The notes: generated from the sequence alone by a model not told the origin. Counted from the stretch's first letter, positions 1 to 10,553 are shown. The stretch is 38,850 bases of DNA from Phoronis ovalis (GCA_028565635.1 JAOXYB010098048.1:1-38850); one strand, 5' to 3'. Program-made: numbers and translations.

Positions 1-3
1 ATA

Positions 4-111
4 GCTGCCAGTAATAAATTAAATTGATGATAATATACTGAAAGTTCCTAGAACACCTGGATTGGTGTAAGGCACGTTATGTATATATCTCGCAATTACC
101 ATTTCTAAAGC
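4..111 (+). promoter_or_regulatory. U1 promoter block (PSE-like), copy 1
   Basis: The sequence just upstream of U1 copy 1 is almost identical to the block upstream of copy 2 (1489-1597) and better conserved than the downstream spacer. The conserved stretch around 45-76 lies at about -67 to -36, where the proximal sequence element of snRNA genes is expected. There is no TATA box at -30, as expected for a Pol II snRNA gene. The exact PSE boundary is inferred from position only. Confidence 0.55.
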
Positions 112-275
112 ATACTTACCTGGCACAGGGGATACATTGATCAACAAGGACGTACCCCCAGGAAGAGGCCATTCCATTGCACTTCGGTTGAGCTGACGCC
201 TGCGATAACCCCAAATGTGGGTTACACGGGTGCATAATTTGTGTTAGTGGGGGACTGCGTTCGCGCTATCGCCTT
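112..275 (+). ncRNA. U1 spliceosomal snRNA, copy 1 (possibly degenerate)
   Basis: U1 snRNA is the RNA core of the U1 snRNP, which recognises 5' splice sites. The gene starts with ATACTTACCTG, the sequence that pairs with the splice donor. It also has the U1A-binding loop ATTGCACTTC, the stem-loop III core CCCCAAATGTGGG, the Sm site AATTTGTG (236-243) and the terminal GGGGGACTGCGTTCGCGC hairpin. Its length of 164 nt equals that of copy 2 and of human U1. Compared with copy 2 it has changes that break pairing in stems I, II, III and IV (for example CA replaces CC in stem II, and CACG replaces ATCG in stem III), so it may be a variant or early pseudogene. The functional core motifs remain. Confidence 0.93.
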
Positions 276-290
276 ATTTAAAAATAAAGT
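276..290 (+). terminator. snRNA 3'-box-like element, copy 1
   Basis: The A/T-rich block ATTTAAAAATAAAGT lies directly after the U1 3' end and is identical after copy 2 (1762-1776). It resembles the GTTTN(0-3)AAARNNAGA 3' box that directs snRNA 3' end formation by the Integrator complex. The assignment rests on position and conservation. Confidence 0.4.
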
Positions 291-1037
291 AATGACCTAA
301 ACACACTAACAGATGCTATCTTGTTTTGTAGATTAGTTACTGTAGCTGTATCAAAGGGAATATACATAAACAGCAGGGTGAAATAAAAAACATGTTTTTT
401 CGTAAGACGAAGAGAAAGATGCATTTTTATTATTTTAATATTAAAATAGCCTAAAAATATCACGATCCGTTTAACATGAAGAGGTCATACGTGACGTTGG
501 TAGTTATTCATTTGTCATGAATACATGACGAAATAAAGCATTGAGTGTTAACATAATTATAAGATAGAAATATATCTTTTTTGTTGACATTTCGTCCTCG
601 CAAACGCCAGGTTAAAAAGTTACATATTTTGAACCAGGGTTCCACAATGGTACATAGGTTTAACATTCAATAGTGGCAATAAGTTTGACAGTCATAATTC
701 AGATATTTCGTAGTGAAAATACGTAAAACTAACACTTGAGAACTAGGCGATATGAAATCGCAACGAAATGGAACAAAATATCCTATAAATCAAACAACAT
801 TCAGTAGTCTCTAATTGGCATTCGTTTATGAACATCATGTCAGTTTCCAATATTTTTCTATATAATACCACGAGGAATTTCAAATTGATTGATTGATATC
901 ATTAATTTTTGGTACACTAAACACAACAAATACATAAAATATATATAAATTACAATAAGTAAAAATGGTGTTTCTTCTCCAAGGATAACATGTAAAGTTG
1001 TTGGCCCTGAATATGAGACAAGATAATACGAGTAAAT

Positions 1038-1186
1038 TACATGAAAGCTAGACTTGCTCAAGTCCTTGTGAACATAAAAAAAAAATTATGTTTAATTCTC
1101 TTTTTTATGTCTTTTACATCAGTGTTTTTAATAAACATAATTTTTTTTTTAAGTTCACAGGGACTTGAGCAGGTCTACATGAAAGC
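1038..1186. mobile_element. Foldback/MITE-like element with 11-bp target site duplication
   Basis: Two 43-bp arms (1051-1093 and 1133-1175) are inverted copies of each other with few mismatches; their ends read GACTTGCTCAAGTCC and GGACTTGAGCAGGTC. About 39 bp of loop separates them. The direct repeat TACATGAAAGC occurs at 1038-1048 and 1176-1186, as expected for a target site duplication. There is no coding capacity. It sits in the part of the U1 spacer that is absent after copy 2. The superfamily is not assigned. Confidence 0.75.
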
Positions 1187-1488
1187 AAATACAATGAAAA
1201 AGAAAAATATAATGAGATGACGTGATTACAGTCACAATCAGTGAGTGATTGTTCAAAATTAGCAATACACAAGCACCCACAGAAATAACAAAGACAATAG
1301 GTTTACTTCAGGCATATCTAATAATAATATTTATTTTTTAAGTTTTCACATATGCAGCACCATTTCAAATGTATAAATAAAAAAAATACTGTGGCTTTTA
1401 TTAAAACACAATAGTTAAACTTTCATAATATAAATTAAAATTATATTTTAAGATATTACACTTAGAAAAATTAATAAATCTATGCATT
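1187..1488. other. Non-coding spacer between the foldback element and U1 unit 2
   Basis: AT-rich sequence with no usable ORF and no similarity that I can see to the spacer after copy 2. It belongs to the intergenic spacer of the U1 array. Confidence 0.5.
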
Positions 1489-1597
1489 GCTGCCAGTAAT
1501 AAATTAAATTGATGAATAATATACTGAATGTTCCTAGAACACCTGGATTGGTGTAAGGCACGTATTGTACATATCTCGCAAGTACCATTTCTAAAGC
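1489..1597 (+). promoter_or_regulatory. U1 promoter block (PSE-like), copy 2
   Basis: Upstream block of U1 copy 2, conserved with 4-111. The shared stretch TTCCTAGAACACCTGGATTG and the following GTGTAAGGCACGT lie at about -67 to -35 from the U1 start. This is the right position for a PSE. It has no canonical TATA box. Confidence 0.55.
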
Positions 1598-1761
1598 ATA
1601 CTTACCTGGCACAGGGGATACGATGATCAGCAAGGTCGTTCCCCCAGGAAGAGGCCCTTCCATTGCACTTCGGTTGGGCTGACGCCTGCGATAACCCCAA
1701 ATGTGGGTTAATCGGGTGCATAATTTGTGTTAGTGGGGGACTGCGTTCGCGCTATCTCCTG
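1598..1761 (+). ncRNA. U1 spliceosomal snRNA, copy 2
   Basis: Full-length 164-nt U1 snRNA, the 5'-splice-site-recognising RNA of the spliceosome. It has the ATACTTACCTG 5' end, stem-loop I with the U1-70K loop sequence GATCAGCAAGG closed by ACGA/TCGT, the U1A loop ATTGCACTTC closed by CC/GG and an outer CCC/GGG pairing, and stem-loop III CGATAACCC/GGGTTAATCG. The Sm site AATTTGTG and the terminal GCGTTCGCGC hairpin ending in CTCCTG are also present. Its helices are better paired than in copy 1, so it is the likelier functional gene. Confidence 0.96.
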
Positions 1762-1776
1762 ATTTAAAAATAAAGT
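1762..1776 (+). terminator. snRNA 3'-box-like element, copy 2
   Basis: ATTTAAAAATAAAGT immediately follows the U1 3' end, identical to the block after copy 1. It is the candidate Integrator 3' box by position and conservation. Confidence 0.4.
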
Positions 1777-2449
1777 AATGACCTAAACCCCTAGACCTAG
1801 CACTGCCATCTGTAGTTTAGATTCTGTAGCTGCACCAAAAGTAATATAAAGCAGGGTGAATTGAGAAATATCTTTTTATGACGAAGAGAAAAATGCATTT
1901 TTATTATAGTTTTAAAACACCACGATCCTTCTTAACGTGAAGAAATGTTTACGTTGTCGCTGTTGATAGTTTTTCATACAGTATGTCATAAATACATGAC
2001 GAAATAAAGCATTGTGTTACAGGTGTTAAAGGTAGAAACTATCTTTTGACATGCCTTCAAATGCCAGATAAAAAAATTGCATATTTTGATGTGGTAGGTT
2101 TGACCGTAGCAACAGCTAGGTTTCACAGCGAAAATTCGGACCTCTTTCGTCACCTTTGTCAACTGGACGATATGAAAATCCAGAGAAGTGGAATAAATCA
2201 AGTATAACTAAACACCATTCAATAGTGATTATAATTTGCATTTCGTTTATAAACATCATTTCAGCTTCCAATATTATTCTATGTAATAACATAATAACTG
2301 ACATTCAAAGACCCTACCCACAAGTTATAATTTGGATGGCCTTCACCACAGGGTTAGGGTTTTTTACCCTAGACCTACCAAAATGTTTGATAAGTAGCCC
2401 CCAGGCATAAAGGATGAATGCATAAAAGTTTAACAGAATAATAAGGTAG

Positions 2450-2690
2450 GGCAATCTTTTGTGTTCACATTTTGTCCTCAAACCCTGGTCTCAAACATCA
2501 GGAAGAAAAGTTGTATATGTTAAAGCATGGTTCCGCATGCATATAGGTATGACATCTAATATGCAATGATAATCCAAATCCTTTTTATACTAGTGTAAAT
2601 ACGACAGTGGTCGTACTTGATAAATAAACAAAACACATCCAAATCATGCGCTGACCAGTTGTAATCGTTAAACATCACTTCATACATCTG
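2450..2690 (+). repeat. Decayed third U1 spacer copy lacking the U1 gene
   Basis: This stretch can be aligned with the 3' spacer of copy 1 (about 580-850). Shared landmarks are ACATTTTGTCCTC with ACATTTCGTCCTC, GGTTCC followed by CATATAGGT with GGTTCC followed by CATAGGT, and TAGTGTAAATACG with TAGTGAAAATACG. No U1 gene or promoter block accompanies it. It appears to be a 5'-truncated, strongly diverged third unit. Confidence 0.45.
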
Positions 2691-5350
2691 ATTTACTTCA
2701 TGCAGATTAAATTTTCGTTTCTGCAGTAAGCACCGGTCATAACCCTATTGTGGATATGGGCAATGATATGATTTATTGCAACACTGTCAACTAAGTGCTG
2801 CCACCTGGAGATTCCCTTTACTTGCGCCAGTAAAGTTTTTCTAATCTGGTCTACTCCCCGGGGGGCTCACTTGAAAAAAAGTCGGGTACCCATGCTCGTC
2901 CGTAGGTTGCAAAATAAGCCCCTAAACGGGAAGTGGAAATTGAAACTGAAACAACAAAAAAAACGCTTCCCAAAAAAAAAGAAACGTCGTCAAAACAAAG
3001 TAATACACTAAATTTAAAAAAAAATGCAAAATGGTCGCCAAAAGATAATGGTCGCTGCTCCCACTGAAAAAGGGAACCCTAAACGGGAGGTGTACGTGAA
3101 AAACCAACCCCTAAACAGGAAGTTACATTGTAAGTATCCTACCTTATTAGGTGTTGATAAAATAGTTCTCGAAATGACTACAGAGTGCGGACTCAATCGG
3201 GGGCTCAATCACTGGGTTCTATATCTAAATACAGATGTTCAACTAAAATTAATTTTTTATGCACATAGTAGAATACCTTTCAATAACAGCCTTACAATTT
3301 AAGATTCATTTTATTTGTGATTATAGATTAGAAAACTTGTTTTATCATCAATGATATTATAAATATGTCAAAGTACAGAGATCTGCAAACCAGAATTCAT
3401 GAAAAACACTATTAGAAAGTGATTGTTCATTTGATGGCGTCTGCACTTAAGTAAATTTGATTCAAATATAAATTAAGTCCAGAAACAAATTAGAATTTAC
3501 TTTCAACAGTAAAAAGTCTTCGATCTTAATTATTTCTCGCTATTTCATAAAGGACCGGAGCAAGGACTGACATGATAAAGATTTTGTGATAAGACCGAAA
3601 GCTTTCTATTGCTAAAAGTAAGATTCGTTTCTAGACTAAATTTATGCGTTAATAATTTTAATATATCGCTTGCCATCAAATAGATGTATATTATATAGAA
3701 TAACGCCGAATAACCATAATTCAATGATTCCTATCGAAGAGGTACACTTCCGAAAAACTAATTACTAAATTGGTTTAAAAACTCAATTAGGCATAAAAGA
3801 TTTGATTAAGAAGATCTGTCCATTAACTCTGTTATTATCCTATTGTTTCTTGGGTCATTTTCAATCACAGTGGTTTTAACTCCAAATACAGAAGGTTGGC
3901 GCCATGAACTATATATTAATAAGGTATTTTGATATATATATATATTTTGGGATGGTTAAAGCGGCGATAGTGTTAAAAAATGCAGTGCATGGCTGATTTA
4001 GGGATGGATCAAATATTAATAGTGTGTTTTATTTCATCTTTAGGCCACAAGCTCTTCGATACAAATTTTGTACAATACAAATTAAATATGGCATTGTGTT
4101 TTTACAATCAATATACATACAGCACAATTTACATACATAGTTAATACTGCATGCAATGGTTGCTTTCTTATTCTGAATGCAAGATATAGATATTTTGCTA
4201 ACATAACCTGTGTATCTTTGTGTTGTGATGACAATAAAGCATTCATTTTTTCAACATTTGTGTTAACAGTAAATAACTGAATCATGATGGATCTAATAAT
4301 CCTTATGTTCTGCCAATGTTTACAACATAGTCTTACACTGCATTAAAACTTCGATCAAAAGTTGTATCAGTTAATAACAAAATTTATAAAAATGATTTCA
4401 CCCATGTTTTATATAAATTAGAGGTATAAAGTAAAAAACATTGACCTTTCATACTTGATACGCCGCTTGTTTTCTACAAGTTTCACAACATTTCGGGCAC
4501 AGTTAAAGAGTTGTGACAACCTATTCTAGTTTTAATATGAAAAGGTAAAGAAAAATAAAAACAATTGATATATTTTCATGCCAAGTAGATGTAGCTGTTT
4601 ATACATCTGAGTTGCATTAAAACATCAGATGTCCATTATAATGTAAATATTTAATGGGTACTCGGGTATAAAAGGGACTCCGAAAAAAAATTTAATAATA
4701 AAATTTCTTGAATGAAATTGTAGAAAATAATAAAAATCATGTATCGTTTACTGTGATTATTATTAATAGGTCTTCCGGCTTGAGTTTGATCATTACAGAA
4801 TTATAGACATTTTTATCATTAAACTGTCTCGCAAGACAAATTCAGAATTGATAAAAATATAAGTGGCCATTTTGTCATTATTTAACTTCAAAAGCAAATC
4901 ATCGTGTCAACGGCAGTGGTTTTAATGAATTACTAAACTAGTAAAACCCATGCATTTATACTGAGCAACAATGTGCGACCAGAGGTGGATCCTGGATTCT
5001 CTCTTTATACTTGTATAATATTTTTTATATGAAAATGCATTATGATTGACTATCGTCCTGAAGAGACATGAACTTGCCGATGTACGCTAACACAGCATAT
5101 CTCTAAGAAATTATTCATTTTACAATTTGTGCTAATTATTAATGTATTTTTAAACACGTTTTGTAATGGTGCAAAAAATGATTTTTTTTACATATCTCTT
5201 CTCTGTTACCGTATTCGTAACAAATGCATGACGTCATAAACAGTTAAACGTGCCACGTGTAAACGTATTTTAAATGGAATAATAACGTATGGAAATCTCT
5301 CCATGTTCATATTTTTCTAAAAAGTTCTTAAAAGGTTTCAAATTTAAAAG
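2691..5350. other. Long non-coding stretch; short CCCTAAACGGGAAGT repeats at 2919-3124
   Basis: No gene recognised. The segment CCCCTAAACGGGAAGTG or a close variant occurs three times in the same direction (2919-2935, 3077-3092, 3108-3124). Poly-A-rich sequence lies between the copies, and a GC-rich CTACTCCCCGGGGGGCTCAC lies upstream at about 2850-2870. This looks like part of a dispersed repeat, but the family is not recognised. The rest is AT-rich with only chance ORFs. Confidence 0.35.
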
Positions 5351-5638
5351 TTTTATTTATTTTTCAATAGTACTTCTGTACAAGTTTATTAGCTGTTAGC
5401 ATCTTTCCAAAAACGAAACAGTTCAAAAATGCAACATAATGTGTAAATAGGATTATTACGGTGTTGCAATTATGTCTAATTTTCTGGGGTTTCGTTTGGT
5501 GCTGTTTTATTGATATCCGGCTAATTTTCCGAGCTAAGTATCGTCTACCTCGCCGGGGAGTGGCGCAGGTTTCCTGCTAAAACAATAGCAAAAACATCAG
5601 TATAAAAGCAATATATAAATAATATAATAACAATCTTC

Positions 5639-5857
5639 TTATATCTCATGAAAAGTGTTGCTAGGTGTGAACAAATAAAGTAATTTTGGCAAAATTTGCT
5701 TTTCACGCAATCCTAAGGAAATATGTTCACACCCCGGGCCAATAGTTTCGGGATTGATGGATCTCTGACGCCAAAGGTGTGCGGCAAGTAACATTATCAT
5801 TATCATCAAAATCAAATTATAGATAAAACAATTTGCACTATTCAATCTTGTTATCAT
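5639..5857 (-). CDS. Hypothetical small ORF with a signal-peptide-like N-terminus
   Basis: This 72-residue ORF begins at an ATG with A at -3. Its N-terminus has a charged or polar start followed by a strongly hydrophobic core (LILMIMIMLLAAHL, about residues 15-28) and then RQRS, which resembles a signal peptide with a basic processing site. The remainder (INPETIGPGCEHISLGLREK and onward) has a single Cys and no recognised domain. A separate open stretch at 5364-5576 on the same strand follows a good splice acceptor and ends just before an AATAAA, but no donor of the right phase joins the two. It could easily be a chance ORF. Confidence 0.18.
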   Translation of the reverse strand: MITRLNSANCFIYNLILMIMIMLLAAHLWRQRSINPETIGPGCEHISLGLREKQILPKLLYLFTPSNTFHEI

Positions 5858-5876
5858 TCTTTTAAGGTGAAATAAT

Positions 5877-8800
5877 GTGCTTGAAGGTGAGAAAAATCGG
5901 AACAGATCAGAGATTTTTATCTGTCGGATGCTTCAAGGTGCCTCTGTTATTGTTACCCCGTAACACGCGTGGTGTGCTATTATTTATTTATTTAGGCGCG
6001 GGTGCGTGTACCGTTGAAAATGTAGACGAACGATTGACCATGGATCGAGAAACTTTAAATGTTTAAGTAATATATTTCAAGCATAAATATGTATTCTATT
6101 AACTTTAGTAGTAATGTAGCCTGTCAATGCCCGTACTGTAGAACTGGTAATATAGCATACGAATTGTCCTTTGTGAATAATATATAAAACGGAAGAATTT
6201 CAGCGAAACATTAACTTGTTGAAGCTATGGATTTTATTTCATTTATTTTTTTTTTGCATTTCAGCAACGCGTCCGACGTCTGATTTTGAATTATTTTTAC
6301 AGAATGTTTATATAAAGACACTGTGCTTTATTTTGATCCTACATGAAACTGTTTCACATGAAATAAAAATGAGTGAAAAGAAACATTTACTGTCGATCAT
6401 AAAACAAGTAAATTTAATAATTTAATACTTCTCTTGTGTTTGAAATATACAAGTAAGCATTGGAAAATATAGAATTATCTACTAGACCTCTAATTATTTC
6501 AGAAGCACCGTATTGCCTGATATCATTTATATAGATGAACTATAGGTGTGAAAAATGTCTGGCAGGGCACTTTATCTCTGTTGAAGGTACTAACTCTCCC
6601 CTGAGTGTTTGCTGTGTGGCTGGCGCCGGGGATCTATTATATTCTCATTATAGATGGAAATTTTGTCAAAATCAACAGGACCAATAAAATAGAGTAAGAC
6701 GGCTCAAATTAACCACATTAACTTTAAAATAGAGCGTAAAATGATGTAAAGAAGATAGCTCTAAGATAACATAATCAAAAATAATTGAGATTTTATTATT
6801 TCTCTAGAAATTCGTTTTGCAAGATAGAGAGAAAAGTGGCGCAAACAAACCAGTTTCTATAAATTTTAGCATCTTTATTTGACTTAGCTCGATAATAAAA
6901 TAAATTATGGCTTTTTTAGATGTTTTTTTTGTATTTTTATAGAATATCGCTAAACTGTTATAATAGTAGATAGTATTTATTAAGGGCCACTGAGCATAAT
7001 ATAACTATTTTGCATCGTGGAATTATATTTTTATTTTTTTACTATATTTATTAATTAGGTTTGTTCAAGTCTTGTTTCTCTTGCTTTGCAGTACAGCTTA
7101 TAAGTTTTTAAATTATATATTTTCTTTCCAGTTCGTGAATACATGCTTCCTAGAGTCATTTCATACATAAAAATATTTAAATATATTTTAGTTCTCAAGC
7201 CTTACTAAAGAGCATCAATTAAAGTTCATCAGTTATTAACAAGCTCATTTCCATTTGGATTCGCTTTTTATGTTCAGACGCATTTTTAACGATTCGAAAT
7301 AACTTTACCCCGTGATTGATGATGTTGCTAGTTTACTTCAGAAACGGATGACGTCATAAACAATAAAACGGAGGAGTCCGCCTTTGAAAGAAAGCACTCC
7401 ATGTCATGCGCTTTCACTTTTCGGTAGCTTGCTAAATCTATAAGTATATAAAGTAACTAAGTAATAAAAGGTCTTTATACAGAAAGATTTTCGCACGGTA
7501 TTTATGAAACAAAATAGGTAAAGTAGAACTCAAATACACATTACCAAAAGTAACGAAATAATTAGTTGAATTGACACAATCTAGTTAATCAATTAGTGAA
7601 CAAATCCCTTCAAACTACCTAATTTTTGGAAAACAAATTGATGGTCCTAATATATATAGCCGTCTGTCCATCATCCTCTACGTACAATAGCGATTTGTCC
7701 TGAGTACTTCTTAATTTAACCATTTCCATAATTAATATAAAAGCTTGTTTATTCCCATCAATAGTATAGATGACATAAAGATGACAGGATAGTGATTTTC
7801 TATTGACTCTTTTATCAAAAATCGTTCGAAATGTCAATTAAACAAATTACTCAGAAATAATCTTATAAAGAGATATTGGTCGATTTACCATCGAGGAGGG
7901 CTCACGCACGCTGTCTTGTGCAATTAATCGTAAGACGTTAAGTTGAATCACTGTGTTCTATTCTAGGCGGGTTATTTTTTACAACGTTTGAGTGGTATTC
8001 AAATTCCCCTTTTGATTCAGTTCTTGTCATCCAGTTTACAAAAAAATCACTTTCAACCAATAAATCATCGATAATTCAAATTGTTGCACATTATCATCAA
8101 AAATTGAACGAGAATCAAAAAAGAAATTTTTTAAAAGAACGGAAGCACTCGTATGTTATTTTTGTTTTATTTTTTGCCATTTAATACGCCGGAACAAAAA
8201 ATTTCAGAATGTTGCTTGCATAGTTACTGACAATAGCATATAAAGTGGATGGATAAAGACGTAGCCACAGATTGACTATAGTTTTATTAATAAGTACCAT
8301 TAGCTAATCCATTTAATGGATAATTGAGAAGGACTATATTCTAAATAAATTGAAGATTTGTCAGATTAAGTACCGTTGACTTTTTGTAGTCGGAAATATT
8401 ATCTTTCTTCTCAGCCTTCTGTTGAGTTGGTACGTGGTCGTGAACTTTGATCTTATTTTAATTCATTGGAAAAGTAAGATCAGCAGTAAAAAGTCCTAAG
8501 AATAAAACTGAACTGATGATTTTATTTAAAACATTAATTTTAGAGTATGTTGAAATGAAATTTGAGACAATTGTTTATGCTTTGTTAAAGTTTATATATA
8601 TATAACGTACGTGTTCCTTCATTTGAACTTTCTAACAATTTATGTACTTTCTAAACCGTATTATATTTTAAAGAACATTGCAAATAAACTAGAAATATAT
8701 TATAAAATTCTTGATTGCATAAAAAATATCATTCTTATTTATGACAATTGAAATTTCTTCTTTTAAACATTTTTTTATTGATCATTACTTTGTTATGGTA

Positions 8801-9100
8801 CTTTGTATGGATGCGTTGATGGAGTTGCGGAGTACGGTTTTGAGTCGAGAAGCAGAGTGCAGACTGCTCACGGCTTACAAAGGATGTTTGTGATGCGCAG
8901 TTTCACAACGAGTTGCGGTAGGTTTGGTCAAGAGCCAGGAGTCGAGTGCAAATTAGTGGCGTGCATAGCAAATAAAGCTAATTCTCGAAAACTCATGATA
9001 CGTAAATGACGTAATTTTAAGAAACCCAACTGATCAATAACAACTCAATTAAATTTTGAAAATTAACTCTTTTATTGTGGCTTCTATCAACATTTATGAA
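5877..9100. other. Long non-coding stretch
   Basis: AT-rich sequence without a recognised gene. A CpG-richer patch lies at 8803-9009 (open for 68 codons on the + strand, with a GGTAGG donor-like site inside), and I cannot assign it. The 15-mer ATGACGTCATAAACA at 7348-7362 also occurs at 5228-5242. The remaining short ORFs show no domain and are probably chance. Confidence 0.4.
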
Positions 9101-9109
9101 CATTTTAAA

Positions 9110-9765
9110 CTATTCACTGATATTGGAAGGATGGAGGAGGGGGTTACATTTTGAAAAATTCAACTCAAACAATAGAACATTATTAGAGGTGAGGCATAAG
9201 GCTGTAAGGTCTGTAAAAGGAATTGTATCATTAAAAAGGACCCACCCCGTGACCCATAGCCATCGTAACTCATGATCTATTAGGACCAATTCCCTGCAAG
9301 GGCTAAAATACAGAATGGCACGTGGCATAACGAAAAAAATTCTATACAAACAGTATACATTTTTGGTTCTCTGTTGCTAGGGTTTTGCATCCTACAAGTG
9401 TATGTAATTCTATAACTATAAAAGCGATGCCCATCCCGGGAACCAATGACAAGTTTGATGTGGTTCCTGTCATACAGCTGAAGAAGGGATTAAGCTTTCC
9501 AATGTATCTTAATTTTTACCTGACCACCGCTGAGAAAATCACCGCAATATCGGATTACTGCGGGGGTTGGAGAAGTTTGCGGTCTGCATTGGACTATATG
9601 CTGTATTATTTTATATGCTTATTTTATACTAATATAAGTGCTACTTTGTATGCATACTTCTCTCGTGGCATAATTTTGGTTAATAGTTTTTGTCATTATT
9701 GTTCACAACGCGTGAGTTGGGTTGAGTACTTAAATTTGACATACAAAAAAACTGTTGTGGTATAG
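9110..9765 (+). pseudogene. Decayed piggyBac-like transposase fragment
   Basis: Three pieces in different frames appear in the order and at roughly the spacing expected of a piggyBac (DDE) transposase. The first is EGWRRGLHFEKFNSNNRTLL at about 9134-9196, like the R-x-LHF segment. The second is CKG/KGLKYRMARGITKK..TFLVLCC at about 9290-9373, like FKGR..KQYMPKKP..K.FVLC. The third is DVVPVIQLKKGLSFPMYLNF followed by YLTTAEKITAISDYCGG, in the 126-codon open stretch 9385-9765, resembling the V-V-L-x-L and DNFYT-SxxLxxxL block. Stops and frame changes separate the pieces, and no terminal repeats were identified. The match is by eye from family knowledge, so the assignment is moderate. Confidence 0.42.
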
Positions 9766-10458
9766 CATGTTGTCACATAAATAATTTTTAAAATAATTAC
9801 GCTTCAATGGGGAAATCATGCTCGCTAAATTCACCACATTTACTTTTTCTAGTCTCCGTAGCTACAGGCACACCCTTCTCCTGGATCTGCCATAAACTGT
9901 TTATATGTAGAGAAATTGCGCTGTAATATTGAAATTTGGCCTCTCCTTGGCTCTCTCTTTTGCCATGTTGAAAGTTTTCTTTATATCTAGAGTATTAATA
10001 TTTTATTTCATCTCATCTAGACAGCTTAATTGCGAGTCAAATACAATACCAAAAAAAGATGAATTTTAGCTGTGTTTAATGATTTAAATATATATTATAA
10101 TATTGCACAAATCTAGTAGGACATTACACCATTTTATATTTAACACACGAGGTATTTAAAGCACTTAGAAACCTTTCTCTTAATTCCAGTAAAACATTTA
10201 ATTTAAGAAGATTTTGTTAACATTATATTTAAGAACACAGATTAAACTAAATGTATGCACCGTATTCAAACACGTTTTTGTATAAAGTTTTTCAAACAGT
10301 AGCTGAACATAATCTCTTAAATTTCAATAGATTTGAGCATTACCGATTTTAATCCTAATAAACACCACTAGACATAACGAGCCGCACTTGTTATTTGATA
10401 TCACAAACAGTATGATTAAGCAAAATTACATCTTAATATTTGTTGAAACTCTTTTCAG

Positions 10459-10493
10459 TCGAACAAAATTCGAGCCAAATCCTCTTTAGCACT
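10459..10493 (+). CDS. Candidate internal coding exon (35 nt) of an unrecognised gene
   Basis: A small candidate exon bounded by a polypyrimidine tract plus acceptor (ACTCTTTTCAG before 10459) and a consensus donor (GTGAGTG from 10494). It is open in the frame that joins the next exon (10554) in phase 0: it reads EQNSSQILFST after a split first codon and continues as VFIGTRTREV. It therefore needs an upstream exon ending in phase 1, which I could not identify. The short 60-bp intron is plausible for a compact gene. Existence is inferred from splice signals and the continuous frame. Confidence 0.4.
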
Positions 10494-10553
10494 GTGAGTG
10501 ATTTTATTTGTCAAGGGATTTTGGTTATTCTAATCCTTTTTATTTTCTTGTAG

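Larger units (their letters stand above)
4..870 (+). repeat. U1 snRNA tandem repeat unit, copy 1
   Basis: This block aligns along its length with 1489-2292, with small indels and many substitutions in the spacer. It contains the promoter block, the U1 gene and about 600 bp of 3' spacer. The period between U1 starts is 1486 bp. The left edge is cut by the window, so the array may continue to the left. Spacer similarity fades at about 870, where copy 1 has unique sequence up to 1488. Confidence 0.85.
1489..2292 (+). repeat. U1 snRNA tandem repeat unit, copy 2
   Basis: Second copy of the unit described at 4-870. The U1 gene and promoter block are nearly identical to copy 1, while the downstream spacer is clearly related but more diverged, with indels. 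Spacer landmarks shared by both copies include GACGAAATAAAGCATT and the end block AACATCAT(G/T)TCAG(T/C)TTCCAATATT. Similarity ends at about 2292. Confidence 0.85.

Noticed and set aside
7980-8010. Possible tRNA B box (GGTATTCAAATTCC)
   Set aside because: No A box, acceptor stem or cloverleaf can be formed around it.
9110-9349. Minus-strand 79-codon ORF
   Set aside because: It overlaps the piggyBac-like remnant on the opposite strand and has no domain of its own.
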